From assembly GCF_001440415.1 (NCBI RefSeq), contig NZ_LLYA01000170.1, positions 1-64,000 of the forward strand: DNA of 64,000 nt, given 5' to 3'. Positions 9,435-18,475 of this stretch are shown here, in pieces (the first letter of the stretch is position 1; every line of letters starts with the position of its first letter). The position numbers and the translations under genes are program-made. The notes below the pieces were generated by a model. The model did no database searches. It was given only the letters and a program-made list of their open reading frames with translations, and was not told where the DNA came from. Source of the DNA: Bradyrhizobium retamae (GTDB lineage: Bacteria > Pseudomonadota > Alphaproteobacteria > Rhizobiales > Xanthobacteraceae).

Positions 9435-11450
9435 ATGTTCAAGAGAATTCTGATCGCAAATCGCGGCGAGATCGCCTGCCGGGTCATCAAGACTGCGCGC
9501 CGTATGGGGATCGAGACGGTCGCGGTGTATTCCGAAGCGGACCGCGATGCGCTCCACGTCGAAATGGCGGACAAGGCCGTGCTGATCGGCCCGCCGGCGG
9601 CGGCTGAGAGCTATCTGTTGATCGACCGGATTATCGATGCCTGCCGCAAGACCGGCGCAGAGGCGGTGCATCCCGGTTATGGCTTTCTTTCCGAGCGCGA
9701 GACGTTTCCGCGCGAGCTCGCCAAGGCGGGTATCGTCTTCATCGGCCCCAACCCCGGCGCCATTGCCGCGATGGGCGACAAGATCGAATCCAAGAAAGCC
9801 GCCGCGAAGGCAAAAGTCTCGACCGTGCCGGGACATCTCGGTGTGATCGAGGACGAAAAGCACGCGGTGAAGATCGCCGACGAGATCGGCTACCCCGTGA
9901 TGATCAAGGCCTCCGCCGGCGGCGGCGGCAAGGGCATGCGGATCGCGCATTCGAAGAAGGAAGTCGCCGAGGGCTTCAATCTCGCCAAGGCTGAGGCCAA
10001 ATCCTCGTTCGGCGACGACCGCGTCTTCATCGAAAAGTTCATCGTCGATCCCCGCCACATCGAAATACAGGTGCTTGGCGACAAGCATGGCAATGTGATC
10101 CATCTCGGCGAGCGCGAATGCTCGATCCAGCGCCGTAACCAGAAGGTCATCGAGGAAGCGCCGTCGCCGCTGCTCGACGAAACCACCCGCCGCAAGATGG
10201 GTGAGCAGGCAGTGGCACTGGCGAAGGCGGTGAGTTACGATTCGGCCGGCACCGTCGAATTCGTCGCCGGCCAGGACAAGAGCTTTTACTTCCTGGAGAT
10301 GAACACCCGTCTGCAGGTCGAGCATCCCGTCACCGAACTGGTCACGGGCATCGACCTGGTCGAGCAGATGATCAGGGTCGCGGCCGGCGAGAAGCTTTCC
10401 ATCGCTCAGAAGGACGTCACGCTGACCGGCTGGGCCGTGGAATCGCGCGTCTATGCCGAGGATCCCTTCCGCAACTTCCTGCCGTCGATCGGCCGGCTGG
10501 TGAAATACCGGCCGCCGGCGGAAGCGAGCCAGGACGGCGTTACCATCCGCAACGACACCGGCGTGCAGGAGGGCGGCGAGATCTCGATCCATTACGATCC
10601 GATGATTGCCAAGCTCGTGACGCACGCGCCGTCGCGGGCCGCCGCGATCGAGGCACAGGCCACGGCGCTCGACGCGTTCTACGTCGACGGCATCAGGCAC
10701 AACATTCCGTTCCTGTCAGCGTTGATGAACCATCCGCGCTGGCGCGAAGGCAAACTTTCCACCGGCTTCATATCAGAGGAATTTCCAAAAGGGTTTTCGG
10801 CGCGTCCGCCGGAAGGCGAGATCGCGAGGCGGCTGGCCGCCGTGGGTGCCGCGATCGATCACGTGCTCGGCGAGCGCAAGCGCCAGATTTCCGGTCAGTT
10901 GACCGGCCGCCTGGTGCAGCGTGAACGCCGCCGCGCGGTGTGGCTCGACCGCGACGAAATCGCGCTCGATGTGGCGCGGGAGGCCGACGGCATCGCGGTG
11001 CGTTTCATCGGCGCCGATGGCCTGCCCGGCAATCCGCACAACCTGATCTCGGCCTGGACGCCGGGCGAGCCGGTCTGGCACGGCACCATCGACGGCCACT
11101 TGGTCGCAATGCAGGTGCGCGCGATCCCGAACGGCTTCCGTCTCGCGCATCAGGGCTTTGAAGTTGCAGTCAACGTCTTCACTGAAAGCGAGGCGGCTGC
11201 CGCGCGGCTGATGCCCGTGAATTCGGCCGCCGACACCGGCAAGAAGCTGCTGTGCCCGATGCCCGGGCTCGTGGTGTCGATTGCGGTCGCCGAAGGGCAG
11301 GAGGTCAAGTCCGGCGAGACATTGGCCGTGGTCGAGGCGATGAAGATGCAGAACGTGTTGCGCGCCGAACGCGACGGCACCGTGAAGAAGATCCATGCCG
11401 CGGCCGGCGCCACACTGGCGGTGGACGCGTTGATTTTGGAGTTTGCGTAG
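9435..11450 (+). CDS. pccA: Acetyl/propionyl-CoA carboxylase alpha subunit (biotin carboxylase + BCCP)
   Basis: The 671-aa protein starts MFKRILIANRGEIACRVI, the standard biotin carboxylase N-terminus. ATP-grasp motifs follow (KASAGGGGKGMRI near 160; HIEIQVLGD; EMNTRLQVEHPVTE near 290). It ends in a biotinyl domain with EAMKMQN, whose Lys is biotinylated. The length fits the alpha subunit of propionyl-CoA or a related acyl-CoA carboxylase, which pairs with a separate carboxyltransferase beta subunit not in this window. ATG 9435 is set by homology of the N-terminus. Confidence 0.95.
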   Translation: MFKRILIANRGEIACRVIKTARRMGIETVAVYSEADRDALHVEMADKAVLIGPPAAAESYLLIDRIIDACRKTGAEAVHPGYGFLSERETFPRELAKAGIVFIGPNPGAIAAMGDKIESKKAAAKAKVSTVPGHLGVIEDEKHAVKIADEIGYPVMIKASAGGGGKGMRIAHSKKEVAEGFNLAKAEAKSSFGDDRVFIEKFIVDPRHIEIQVLGDKHGNVIHLGERECSIQRRNQKVIEEAPSPLLDETTRRKMGEQAVALAKAVSYDSAGTVEFVAGQDKSFYFLEMNTRLQVEHPVTELVTGIDLVEQMIRVAAGEKLSIAQKDVTLTGWAVESRVYAEDPFRNFLPSIGRLVKYRPPAEASQDGVTIRNDTGVQEGGEISIHYDPMIAKLVTHAPSRAAAIEAQATALDAFYVDGIRHNIPFLSALMNHPRWREGKLSTGFISEEFPKGFSARPPEGEIARRLAAVGAAIDHVLGERKRQISGQLTGRLVQRERRRAVWLDRDEIALDVAREADGIAVRFIGADGLPGNPHNLISAWTPGEPVWHGTIDGHLVAMQVRAIPNGFRLAHQGFEVAVNVFTESEAAAARLMPVNSAADTGKKLLCPMPGLVVSIAVAEGQEVKSGETLAVVEAMKMQNVLRAERDGTVKKIHAAAGATLAVDALILEFA

Positions 11451-11460
11451 AAGCAACCCT

Positions 11461-11606
11461 GTCATTGCCTGCGACAAATGCGAAGCGTTTGCGCAAGGGA
11501 GCGTCAGCGACGAAGCTATCCACACGTCCTTTCGCTGCACGATGGATTGCTTCGCGGAGCCTGTCATCCGGCGGCGCTTTGCGCCGACCGGGTGGCTCGC
11601 AATGAC
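11461..11606. repeat. Degenerate interspersed palindromic repeat
   Basis: The spacer between the carboxylase and lyase genes begins GTCATTGC (11461-11468) and ends with its complement GCAATGAC (11599-11606). Between them are remnants such as GATGGATTGCTTCGCGGAGC. Bradyrhizobium and Rhodopseudomonas genomes carry many copies of a palindromic element with TCATTGCGAG ends and an AAGCAATCCA core; this looks like a decayed copy. It has no coding capacity. Confidence 0.6.
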
Positions 11607-11628
11607 GGTAGATAGAACTGAGGGCACC

Positions 11629-12498
11629 ATGGCTTTCCGTCAGCGCCGAGAGAGATTGCGTTCCATCCTCGCCGGCTCCGCCTGCATCCGGCCGGGATCG
11701 GTCTATGACGCGACCTCGATCCGCATTGCCGAAGACCTCGGCTTCGAGCTCGGCATGTTCGGCGGCTCGGTGGCCTCGCTTGCCGTTCTCGGCGATCCCG
11801 ATATTGCGCTGATCACACTGACGGAGCTGGCCGAGCAGATGCGGCGGATGTCGCGCGCCTCGACACTGCCGGTGCTGGTCGACGCCGACCACGGCTACGG
11901 CAATGCGCTCAACGTTCGCCGCACCGTTCAGGAACTCGAGGCTGCCGGCGCCGCTGGCCTCACGATCGAGGATACGCTCTTGCCGCCAGCATTCGGGCAG
12001 GCCGGAACGCAATTGATTCCGCTGGAGGAGGGCGTCGGCAAGATGAAAGCCGCGCTTGATGGCCGCAGCGATCCCTCGCTGATCATCATGGGCCGCACCG
12101 GCGCAGTGTCCGTCACCGGTCTTGACGACACCATTGAACGTGCGAGGGCGTATGAGGCCACCGGCGTCGATGCGCTGTTCTTCACAGGCATCAAGAGCCG
12201 GGGCGAGCTGGAAACGATTTCCGCCGCGACGAGATTGCCGATCGTGCTCGGTGGTGCGCCTGAGGACATGACGGCGCTGGATTATCTCGCCGGGCAGCGC
12301 GTGCGGATCGCGCTGCAGGGCCACGCGCCATTCGCCGCCGCAACGCAGGCCGTCTACCAGACGCTGAAGGCGTTGCGTGAGGGAACCTCGCCGAAAAATT
12401 TGAACGGCCTTGCGTCTGCCGAGTTGACCAGCCGGGCCATGCGCGACGCCGAAGTAAAGGCGCGCGCCGGCGCATTTCTCGGGTTGAAGAATAAATGA
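11629..12498 (+). CDS. Isocitrate lyase/PEP mutase family protein (oxaloacetate decarboxylase-like)
   Basis: The 289-aa protein is a short member of the PEP mutase/isocitrate lyase superfamily: PGSVYDATSIRIAEDLGFE near the N-terminus, LVDADHGYGNALNVRRTV near 85, and a metal-binding IEDTLLP near 115. It lacks the KKCGH catalytic loop of true isocitrate lyases and best resembles COG2513 enzymes of the PA4872 type, some of which decarboxylate oxaloacetate. GAGGG precedes ATG 11629. Its stop overlaps the acylphosphatase start (ATGA), implying translational coupling. Confidence 0.85.
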   Translation: MAFRQRRERLRSILAGSACIRPGSVYDATSIRIAEDLGFELGMFGGSVASLAVLGDPDIALITLTELAEQMRRMSRASTLPVLVDADHGYGNALNVRRTVQELEAAGAAGLTIEDTLLPPAFGQAGTQLIPLEEGVGKMKAALDGRSDPSLIIMGRTGAVSVTGLDDTIERARAYEATGVDALFFTGIKSRGELETISAATRLPIVLGGAPEDMTALDYLAGQRVRIALQGHAPFAAATQAVYQTLKALREGTSPKNLNGLASAELTSRAMRDAEVKARAGAFLGLKNK

Positions 12499-12794
12499 GC
12501 GATGCAATTCGTCATGTCACGATAAGCGGCCGGGTGCAGGGCGTCGGCTATCGCGCCTGGGTCGACGACACGGCACGGGCGCGCGATCTCGAAGGCTGGG
12601 TACGCAACCGCAGGGACGGCCGTGTCGAGGCGGTGTTCGCAGGTCCCGCGGAGCCGGTGACCGCAATGATCTCGGCTTGCCGGCGAGGACCGTCGTCGGC
12701 GCGGGTCGAGGCGGTACAGGACGACGCCGGCAATCCCGAGATGCTGAAGCTGCGGCGGGCAGGCGAGCGGTTCTCGGTGCTGCCGACGATATAA
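12495..12794 (+). CDS. acyP: Acylphosphatase
   Basis: The 99-aa protein has the acylphosphatase signature GRVQGVGYRAWVDDTA (about 12-27), with the phosphate-binding Arg, and WVRNRRDGRVEAVFAG with the catalytic Asn. It hydrolyses carboxyl-phosphate bonds such as acetyl phosphate. The start overlaps the preceding stop by four bases. Beyond it, 12795-13042 holds no intact gene. Confidence 0.93.
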   Translation: MSDAIRHVTISGRVQGVGYRAWVDDTARARDLEGWVRNRRDGRVEAVFAGPAEPVTAMISACRRGPSSARVEAVQDDAGNPEMLKLRRAGERFSVLPTI

Positions 12795-13042
12795 CGTCGG
12801 TGCCTGCTTGAACCAGGGCCCGTTCGCGGGGCGCCTCCGACCTTGACCCGACCCAGTCGCCAATGGCCTATTCGGAGATCGAACGCGCAGAGCGAATATC
12901 AACCATCCGACTGGCGGAGACGGGCGACGGACACTCCTATTGGAAAATCGTGGAGTAGGTCCGGCGTCGGCTTTTCGCGTCCAGCAAAGCGGATAATCAG
13001 CGAGCTGGTTTTGCACAGCTAGATAGCACCTCGGCGCCCTGG

Positions 13043-13571
13043 CTAATGCGTCCGTTCGCCCGGCGCGAATTCGCCGTCGTGCTGGAGGGAGGCGCTGTCG
13101 ACATATTGCAAGATCCTCCATCCGCTTGCGTTCAGTGACATCGCGGATGACGCAGAGGAATTCCGTTCGCGCCGGGTCGCTGGTTGCGGAGGCCATCTTG
13201 AACTTGCTTTCCACCCACGCCAGCGTCCCGTCGCCCCGATAGTGCCGAAACACGACCGTGCTGACGCTATCGGCGCCGTCGATCCGGGTGGTCGCCGCTT
13301 TGACGCTCTCCCTGTCGTCCGGATGGACCAGGTCTAAGCATGACTTGCCGAGCAGGTCTTTTGGACGCAAGCCCAGCACCGGCTCGGCCGAGCTCTTGCT
13401 TGGCGGCCAGCGCGTGTTGCCGAACAAGGCGCTCAGCAACGGTTTTGTGTTCCGGCACGAAAGCTGCGCAGCGCCTTCAAGGCGATCTTGTGAGGAGGGT
13501 GAGATGTGCTCCGATACCCGTTCTCGCGCGATGAAAGGGTGGCTCGCCGCATCGGACAGCAAGCGCTGCAA
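13043..13571 (-). pseudogene. Decayed PAS-domain protein
   Basis: A PAS domain reads cleanly on the minus strand (SAEPVLGLRPKDLLGKS, LVHPDDRESV, GTLAWVESKFKMAS, FLCVIRDVTERKRMED). Upstream sequence is not convincingly coding. Just after ERKRMED the frame becomes implausible, whereas the frame reached by dropping one base near 13112 continues naturally (YVDSASLQHDGEFAPGERTH) to a stop at 13043. I infer a frameshifted or truncated remnant of a PAS signalling protein, next to an intact PAS kinase. The left boundary is uncertain. Confidence 0.45.
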
Positions 13572-13572
13572 A

Positions 13573-15090
13573 TCACCGCGGCAGTTTCGCGATCGCCTGG
13601 CTGAGTTCGTGGATTTCGTAGGGCTTGCGCAGAATCGGAAAGTCGCCGCGCGCGTTCCGCGCGGAATCGCTATAGCCGCTGGTCAGGAGGATCGGCAGTC
13701 CGGGTCTGACGGCTTTCAAGTGGCGCGCCAGACCGAGGCCGTCCATTTTGCCGGGCATCACGATGTCGGAGAAGACGAGGTCTATTCCGTCGAGCTCGAT
13801 TTCGCGCAACGCGGCTTCGGCGCTCGCTACCCTGCGCACGGTGTAGCCGAGCTGTTCGAGCAGCCCGGTGCTGACGGCTGCGACATCAGGATTGTCCTCC
13901 ACCAGCAGCACGGTGCCGCTTCCGCCGGTTTCGACCGCGTCGACATCTCCGGCAGCGTCAGCGGGCTCCTTTCGCGGCAGCAGGATCGTGATCGTCGTGC
14001 CCTTGCCGAGTTCGCTCGCCACCTCGACCGTTCCGCCGGCCTGGTGGGCGAAGCCGTGAACCTGCGATAGTCCGAGACCAGTGCCCTTGCCGATCGGCTT
14101 GGTGGTGAAGAAGGGATCGAAGATCTTGCCGAGCACATCGGGCGCGATGCCGGTGCCGGTATCTCTCACCGAGATCGCGACATATTCCGTATAGGCCTCG
14201 CCTGGCATGTCGTTGTGCGCCGATATCGTGATGACGCCGCCGCCGGTCATGGCATCGCGCGCGTTGATGACGAGGTTGACCAGCGCCGTCTCGAACTCGG
14301 TGACGTCAACCATCACCGGCCAGACGCCCGGGTCGATGTCGAGCTGCAAGGTCACCGCGCTGCCGACGCCGCTGTCGAGCACCTCATGCATCGCATCGAT
14401 CCGTTCGGCGACGTCGACGACCTGCGGATTTACGCTCTGCCGCCGCGCGAATGTCAGCAACTGGCTGGTGAGGGAAGCGCCGCGTTTGGTCGCTCCTTCG
14501 ATCGCCGATAGCGCCCGCAGGCACCTGGGATCGTTGCCCACCGCTTTCTTCAACGTGTGAAGACTGCCGCTGACGATCATGAGAAGATTATTGAAATCGT
14601 GTGCCACGCCGCCGGTCAGTTGGCCGAGCGCATCGAGCTTCTGCGATTCCGCGAGCTGCTGGTGCATCCGTTCGAGCTTGAGCTGGGCTTCGCGTCGTTC
14701 GGTAATGTCCCGGGTGATCTTGGCGAAGCCGACGAGCTCGCCGTCCTCGTAAATCGGGTCGATGACGACGCTGGCCCAGAAGGACGTGCCGTCCTTGCGA
14801 ACGCGCCAGCCATCTTCCTCGTAGCGGCCCTGTTCCCGAGCAATCCGCAAGGCGCGAAGCGGCTTGCCATTCGCGCGATCGACTTCGGTATAAAAGCAGG
14901 AAAAATGCTGTCCGATGATTTCGGCGGGCGCGTAACCCTTGATCCGCTGGCCGCCGATGTTCCAGCTCGTGATGATTCCGGTCGGATCCAGCATGTAAAG
15001 CGCGTAGTCAGAAACGCCTTCAACCAAAAGGCGGAAATTGCGTTCGCTTTCGAATAGATCCCTTTGCTGCTGCTGATCCTTTTTGAACAT
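13573..15090 (-). CDS. PAS hybrid histidine kinase with receiver domain
   Basis: The 505-aa soluble protein has one PAS domain (about 18-135; WNIGGQRIKGYAPAEIIG), a dimerisation helix with the His in GGVAHDFNNLL, an ATPase domain (NARDAMTGGG; DTGTGIAP; GTGLGLSQVHGF) and a C-terminal receiver (LLVEDNPDVA; phospho-acceptor in VFSDIVMPG; LRKPYEI). It shares the FNN-type H-box with the kinase at 5.6-8.1 kb, but has one sensor domain instead of three. ATG 15090 with AGG upstream is preferred over TTG 15117. It probably signals to a response regulator elsewhere. Confidence 0.92.
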   Translation of the reverse strand: MFKKDQQQQRDLFESERNFRLLVEGVSDYALYMLDPTGIITSWNIGGQRIKGYAPAEIIGQHFSCFYTEVDRANGKPLRALRIAREQGRYEEDGWRVRKDGTSFWASVVIDPIYEDGELVGFAKITRDITERREAQLKLERMHQQLAESQKLDALGQLTGGVAHDFNNLLMIVSGSLHTLKKAVGNDPRCLRALSAIEGATKRGASLTSQLLTFARRQSVNPQVVDVAERIDAMHEVLDSGVGSAVTLQLDIDPGVWPVMVDVTEFETALVNLVINARDAMTGGGVITISAHNDMPGEAYTEYVAISVRDTGTGIAPDVLGKIFDPFFTTKPIGKGTGLGLSQVHGFAHQAGGTVEVASELGKGTTITILLPRKEPADAAGDVDAVETGGSGTVLLVEDNPDVAAVSTGLLEQLGYTVRRVASAEAALREIELDGIDLVFSDIVMPGKMDGLGLARHLKAVRPGLPILLTSGYSDSARNARGDFPILRKPYEIHELSQAIAKLPR

Positions 15091-15173
15091 CCGACCTGCC
15101 CATTTTAACTGGCGCAAACGCTCGTCCTGCCGATTGGTTCCACGGCCATTGGGCTTTTTGACGAAATGGTGGG

Positions 15174-16052
15174 TTACCGCGCCGCGGCCACGCTTTTGAA
15201 CGTCGCCGCTAGCGTCCGCAGCGCCGCGAGCTTGGCCGGGTCGCTGACCTTCGAGTGCAGCATCACCTTCGAGGAAGCGAGCCGCGGCAGTCCTTCAGCC
15301 GGCCCGATATCGACCAGGCCCGGTGGCGCGATCCGGTGGGCCAGCGGCGCTACCGCGAGGCCTGCCAATGCCGCGGCGGCCACGGCGGTGACACCGCCGC
15401 CGACAAAGCTCTCGCTCCAGGCGATGCCGGCCTTGTCCAGGGCACGGACCGCGAGCGCGCGAACGCCGCAGGGCGGCGCCAGCATCGCCAGCGGCAGCGT
15501 CTCGCCGCGGCGCCAGGCCAGAGCTTTGGCGGCAAACCAGCCGAAGCCGTCTTCAGTCAGCTTCTCGCCGCCGCGGCGGCTGCCTTCCTGGCGGACCACC
15601 ACGGCATCGAATTCGCCGGCATCATAGGCGTCGAGTATCTGGCGCGAGAAGCCGATGGTTACGGAAAGCGCCAGTTGCGACGACACCGCATGCAGCCGTT
15701 CGAGCAACGGCACCAGTTCGAGGCCTGCGGCGTGATCGGAGATCCCGAGCGACAATTGCGGACGCGTGGGCTTGTCGCCCGACAGCGCACGGTCATGCGC
15801 CTCGATCAAAGCGCGGGCGTGCGGCAGGAACGCAGCGCCCGCGGCGGTCAGCGCGACGGTGCGCGGCGAGCGCTCGACAAGCCGCCGGCCCACCACGCTC
15901 TCCAGCCGCTGCAGCTTCATGCTAACGGCGGCCTGCGTCGTGCCAAGCGCTTCGGCGGCGCGGGTAAAGCCTTGCAGTTCGGCGACCAGCAGAAACGCCT
16001 GCACCGTATCGATATCCAGCGTGCTCACGGCATCATCAACATGAGTTATCAT
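15174..16052 (-). CDS. LysR family transcriptional regulator
   Basis: The 292-aa protein has the LysR HTH near its N-terminus (LDIDTVQAFLLVAELQGFTRAAEALG followed by TTQAAVSMKLQRLE; written in two parts) and a substrate-binding domain thereafter. It is divergent from the tautomerase gene at 16145, its likely target. The start codon lies inside a TATCA-T-TGATA palindrome; an alternative GTG start at 16028 would leave the palindrome outside the gene. Confidence 0.9.
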   Translation of the reverse strand: MITHVDDAVSTLDIDTVQAFLLVAELQGFTRAAEALGTTQAAVSMKLQRLESVVGRRLVERSPRTVALTAAGAAFLPHARALIEAHDRALSGDKPTRPQLSLGISDHAAGLELVPLLERLHAVSSQLALSVTIGFSRQILDAYDAGEFDAVVVRQEGSRRGGEKLTEDGFGWFAAKALAWRRGETLPLAMLAPPCGVRALAVRALDKAGIAWSESFVGGGVTAVAAAALAGLAVAPLAHRIAPPGLVDIGPAEGLPRLASSKVMLHSKVSDPAKLAALRTLAATFKSVAAAR

Positions 16053-16057
16053 TGATA
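16047..16057. promoter_or_regulatory. Palindrome TATCATTGATA between LysR and tautomerase genes
   Basis: A perfect TATCA-T-TGATA palindrome sits in the divergent control region and covers the proposed LysR start. LysR proteins bind AT-rich interrupted palindromes of the T-N11-A type, so this is a candidate autoregulatory site. A similar TATCA/TGATA pair occurs in the second LysR-tautomerase control region near 17.1 kb. Confidence 0.5.
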
Positions 16058-16144
16058 TGAGTAAAGATAAGGTACCAAAATGATGGCCGCGGGTCTAGCT
16101 AAAGGGAAGCGCAATGCCAGCGCGCCAACTCAAGGAGAACGACC

Positions 16145-16573
16145 ATGCCGCTCATCACCGTCACCTATTCCAGCGTGCGCAACGAGCCGTCGCTGAAGGC
16201 CGAGATTGCGTCCGCTGTCAGCGATCTCACCGCGCGAATTCTGCGCAAGGATCCGAAGGTCACTGCCGTCATCGTGAAGTCGGTCGATGCCGCCGACTGG
16301 TTCGCCGGCGGCAAGTCGCTCGCCGAGCAGAGCCTCGCCAGCTTCTGGCTCGACGTTCACGTCAGCGAGGGCACCAACACCAAGGACGAGAAGGCGGCCT
16401 ATCTCGCCGCGCTATTCCAGCGCATGGGCGAATTGCTCGGGCCGTTGCACGAGGAGAGCTACGCCCATATCGATGAAGTGAAGGGCGATGCTTACGGCTT
16501 CGGCGGCCTCACCCAGGAGCGCCGCTACATCGCCGGCCAGCTCGAAGTCGCGCCGCGGAAGGCCGCCGCGTGA
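16145..16573 (+). CDS. Tautomerase family protein
   Basis: The 142-aa protein begins MPLITVTYSS, placing Pro at position 2, which becomes the catalytic N-terminal proline in the 4-oxalocrotonate tautomerase superfamily. A helix and a second strand (TAVIVKSVDAADWFAGG) follow as in long-form members. AAGGAG lies close to the ATG. It is divergent from a LysR gene and convergent with a second tautomerase gene of a different subfamily. Its substrate cannot be told. Confidence 0.85.
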   Translation: MPLITVTYSSVRNEPSLKAEIASAVSDLTARILRKDPKVTAVIVKSVDAADWFAGGKSLAEQSLASFWLDVHVSEGTNTKDEKAAYLAALFQRMGELLGPLHEESYAHIDEVKGDAYGFGGLTQERRYIAGQLEVAPRKAAA

Positions 16574-16622
16574 AGATCGCCTGACGAGCGGACGGCGCGC
16601 GGCGCCGTCGGCTCGGCTGCTG

Positions 16623-17039
16623 CTAGCGGGCGGACGCAGGGCTGGTTGCCAGCGGCGTGTGGTGATCGCCGTATGCAAGGCCGCGTCCGAGTGACCAGTC
16701 CACCGGCGTATTTTCGGAGAGCGAGATCATGATGTCGTCTGCGGAAAATCCGGCGCCGACGGCCCGATCCGTGATCCGCCGAAACAGGTTCTTCTTCTGA
16801 TCGACGGTGCGCCCTGCGAGAAACAGAATCTCGATGATCGACGCATCCGGTGTGCGCGCGACATCCGGGAACGTCGGGTCAATGAACATCATTTCGCGCG
16901 CGTAGGTCGAAACGAGCTGAAACCGATCCTTGGGCGGCACGCCGCAGGTCTCGACGAGACCCTCGTGCACGGCGTCGGCAAGGGCGCGAATTCTGGCCGG
17001 CGCAAGATGGGCCGGAACGGCGATGCGGGCGAGGGGCAT
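16623..17039 (-). CDS. Tautomerase family protein (MSAD/Tautomerase_2-like)
   Basis: The 138-aa protein starts MPLARIAVPAHL, again with Pro-2, and continues RIRALADAVHEGLVETCGVP and a later LAGRTVDQKKNLFRRITD, the pattern of the Tautomerase_2 group that includes malonate semialdehyde decarboxylase-like proteins. It is divergent from the LysR gene at 17133. Its sequence is clearly distinct from the tautomerase at 16145, so the two are not a recent duplication. Confidence 0.85.
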   Translation of the reverse strand: MPLARIAVPAHLAPARIRALADAVHEGLVETCGVPPKDRFQLVSTYAREMMFIDPTFPDVARTPDASIIEILFLAGRTVDQKKNLFRRITDRAVGAGFSADDIMISLSENTPVDWSLGRGLAYGDHHTPLATSPASAR

Positions 17040-17098
17040 GGGAAGACCTCCAAATTGCTGGGGACTCCGTCCTATTCATGCTAAGAAAAGAGATAAAC

Positions 17099-17122
17099 TA
17101 TCAATTTTGCGAAACACTGATA
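17099..17122. promoter_or_regulatory. TATCA-N14-TGATA inverted repeat upstream of LysR gene
   Basis: TATCA (17099-17103) and TGATA (17118-17122) form an interrupted palindrome within an AT-rich 90-base divergent promoter region between a tautomerase and a LysR gene. The half-sites match those at 16047-16057. It is a candidate LysR binding site; the evidence is positional and by repeat only. Confidence 0.4.
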
Positions 17123-17132
17123 CTGAAAAATC

Positions 17133-18026
17133 ATGAATATGCTGAAGCACCCGATGTCAGACCTCGCGGTTTTCGTCCGAACGGTCGATCTGGGGAGTTT
17201 TGCGGCCGTGGGCGCCGAAATCGAGCTGACCCCCTCCGGCGTTTCCCGGATCGTGACGAGACTGGAGCACCGCATTGGCGCCAAACTGCTGCATCGGACG
17301 ACGCGGCGGCTGGTGCTGACGCAGGAGGGCGAAACGTTCCTGGTTCACGCGAGAAGTATCCTGGCTGCGGTCGAGGCAGCCGAAGCCGATGTCGCCTCGG
17401 TTCATGGACGTCCGCGCGGCCATCTGCGGATCAACAGCGGCACCGCGTTCGCCAGACACCGGCTTGCGGAACTGCTGCCGCAGTTCATGGACCAGTTTCC
17501 GGAAATCGCGGTCGAGCTTTCGGTGAGCGATCACCGCATCGATCCGATCGCCGACCAGGTCGACGTCACGATTCGGGTCGGCCCGCTTTGCGATAGCGAG
17601 CTGATCGCGGTTCGCCTCGGCGAAGTCAGGCGCATCATCGCCGGCAGCCCGCGATATCTGGAGCGCTATGGCATTCCCGAACAAGCCGCCGATCTCGCCC
17701 GACACAATTGCCTGCAGCTCAGCGGCTTCTCGCGGCTCGCGCAATGGCCGATGTTCGAGCAAGGCAAACGGATCATGGTGCCGGTGAAAGGATCGATCCG
17801 CTCTGATAGCGCCGATTTCCTGCTCGACCTTGCGCTCGGCGGCGCTGGTCTCGTCCGGTTTGGCGACTTTCTGGGGGAGGCGGCCGTGAACGAAGGCAGG
17901 CTGGTGCCGGTGCTGTCGCACTGCCATGATCCCGATCCGCAACCGATCACGGCCCTGATCCTGCCGGGGCGGCAAACCATCCCGCGGGTTCGGGCTTTCG
18001 TTGATTTCCTCAAGGCGAACATTTGA
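17133..18026 (+). CDS. LysR family transcriptional regulator
   Basis: The 297-aa protein has a LysR HTH (SDLAVFVRTVDLGSFAAVG, then LTPSGVSRIVTRLEHRIGAKL) and a periplasmic-binding-like effector domain with HLRINSGTAFAR and DVTIRVGPLCDSELIA. Such AaeR/DsdC-type sequences usually control a divergent gene, here the tautomerase at 16623. ATG 17133 is used; ATG 17154 is an alternative. Confidence 0.9.
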   Translation: MNMLKHPMSDLAVFVRTVDLGSFAAVGAEIELTPSGVSRIVTRLEHRIGAKLLHRTTRRLVLTQEGETFLVHARSILAAVEAAEADVASVHGRPRGHLRINSGTAFARHRLAELLPQFMDQFPEIAVELSVSDHRIDPIADQVDVTIRVGPLCDSELIAVRLGEVRRIIAGSPRYLERYGIPEQAADLARHNCLQLSGFSRLAQWPMFEQGKRIMVPVKGSIRSDSADFLLDLALGGAGLVRFGDFLGEAAVNEGRLVPVLSHCHDPDPQPITALILPGRQTIPRVRAFVDFLKANI

Positions 18027-18070
18027 CGGCTGTTGGACAGCCGCTTCCGCGCGACGAGCGGCTCTCCGCT

Positions 18071-18370
18071 TCACACGATCAGCACATCCAGCACGGCCGC
18101 GGTCGCAGCGACAAGCGCGAGCGCAATCACGATGGCGCGCCAAAGGAGTTGTTGCCGCGCCGCGCGGCGATCGTGGAATGCCAGCCAGTCGCGAACGAAT
18201 CCGGCGGGAATGTTCATCGTGACGCTAAGCCGGTTCGGATGATGCAGTTCGTGATCTGCGAAGATGGCGCGCACGTTCGCCGCGCCCAGTCGATCAAGTG
18301 CGCAATTCCATTCCCAGGCGTGCGTGCCGTTGGTCCATCGGTTCTCGAAGGGAAGCCTGTGCGACATCAT
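18071..18370 (-). CDS. Hypothetical protein with C-terminal membrane helix, 99 aa
   Basis: The protein has a polar N-terminal two-thirds (NGTHAWEWNCALDRLGAANV, HELHHPNRLS) and a C-terminal hydrophobic segment (LLWRAIVIALALVAATAAV), suggesting a tail-anchored membrane protein. GGAGG lies five bases before the ATG, which makes this a believable gene although I do not recognise it. It is convergent with the LysR gene. Confidence 0.65.
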   Translation of the reverse strand: MMSHRLPFENRWTNGTHAWEWNCALDRLGAANVRAIFADHELHHPNRLSVTMNIPAGFVRDWLAFHDRRAARQQLLWRAIVIALALVAATAAVLDVLIV

Positions 18371-18475
18371 CGCGACCTCCGCTGTTCACCGCCTGCCTCT
18401 GATATGTGGCCGCACTCACCGTGGCGGAAGACCTCAAGGGAAAGCGGCGATGGAAGCGGGATCCGATCGGCAGTT

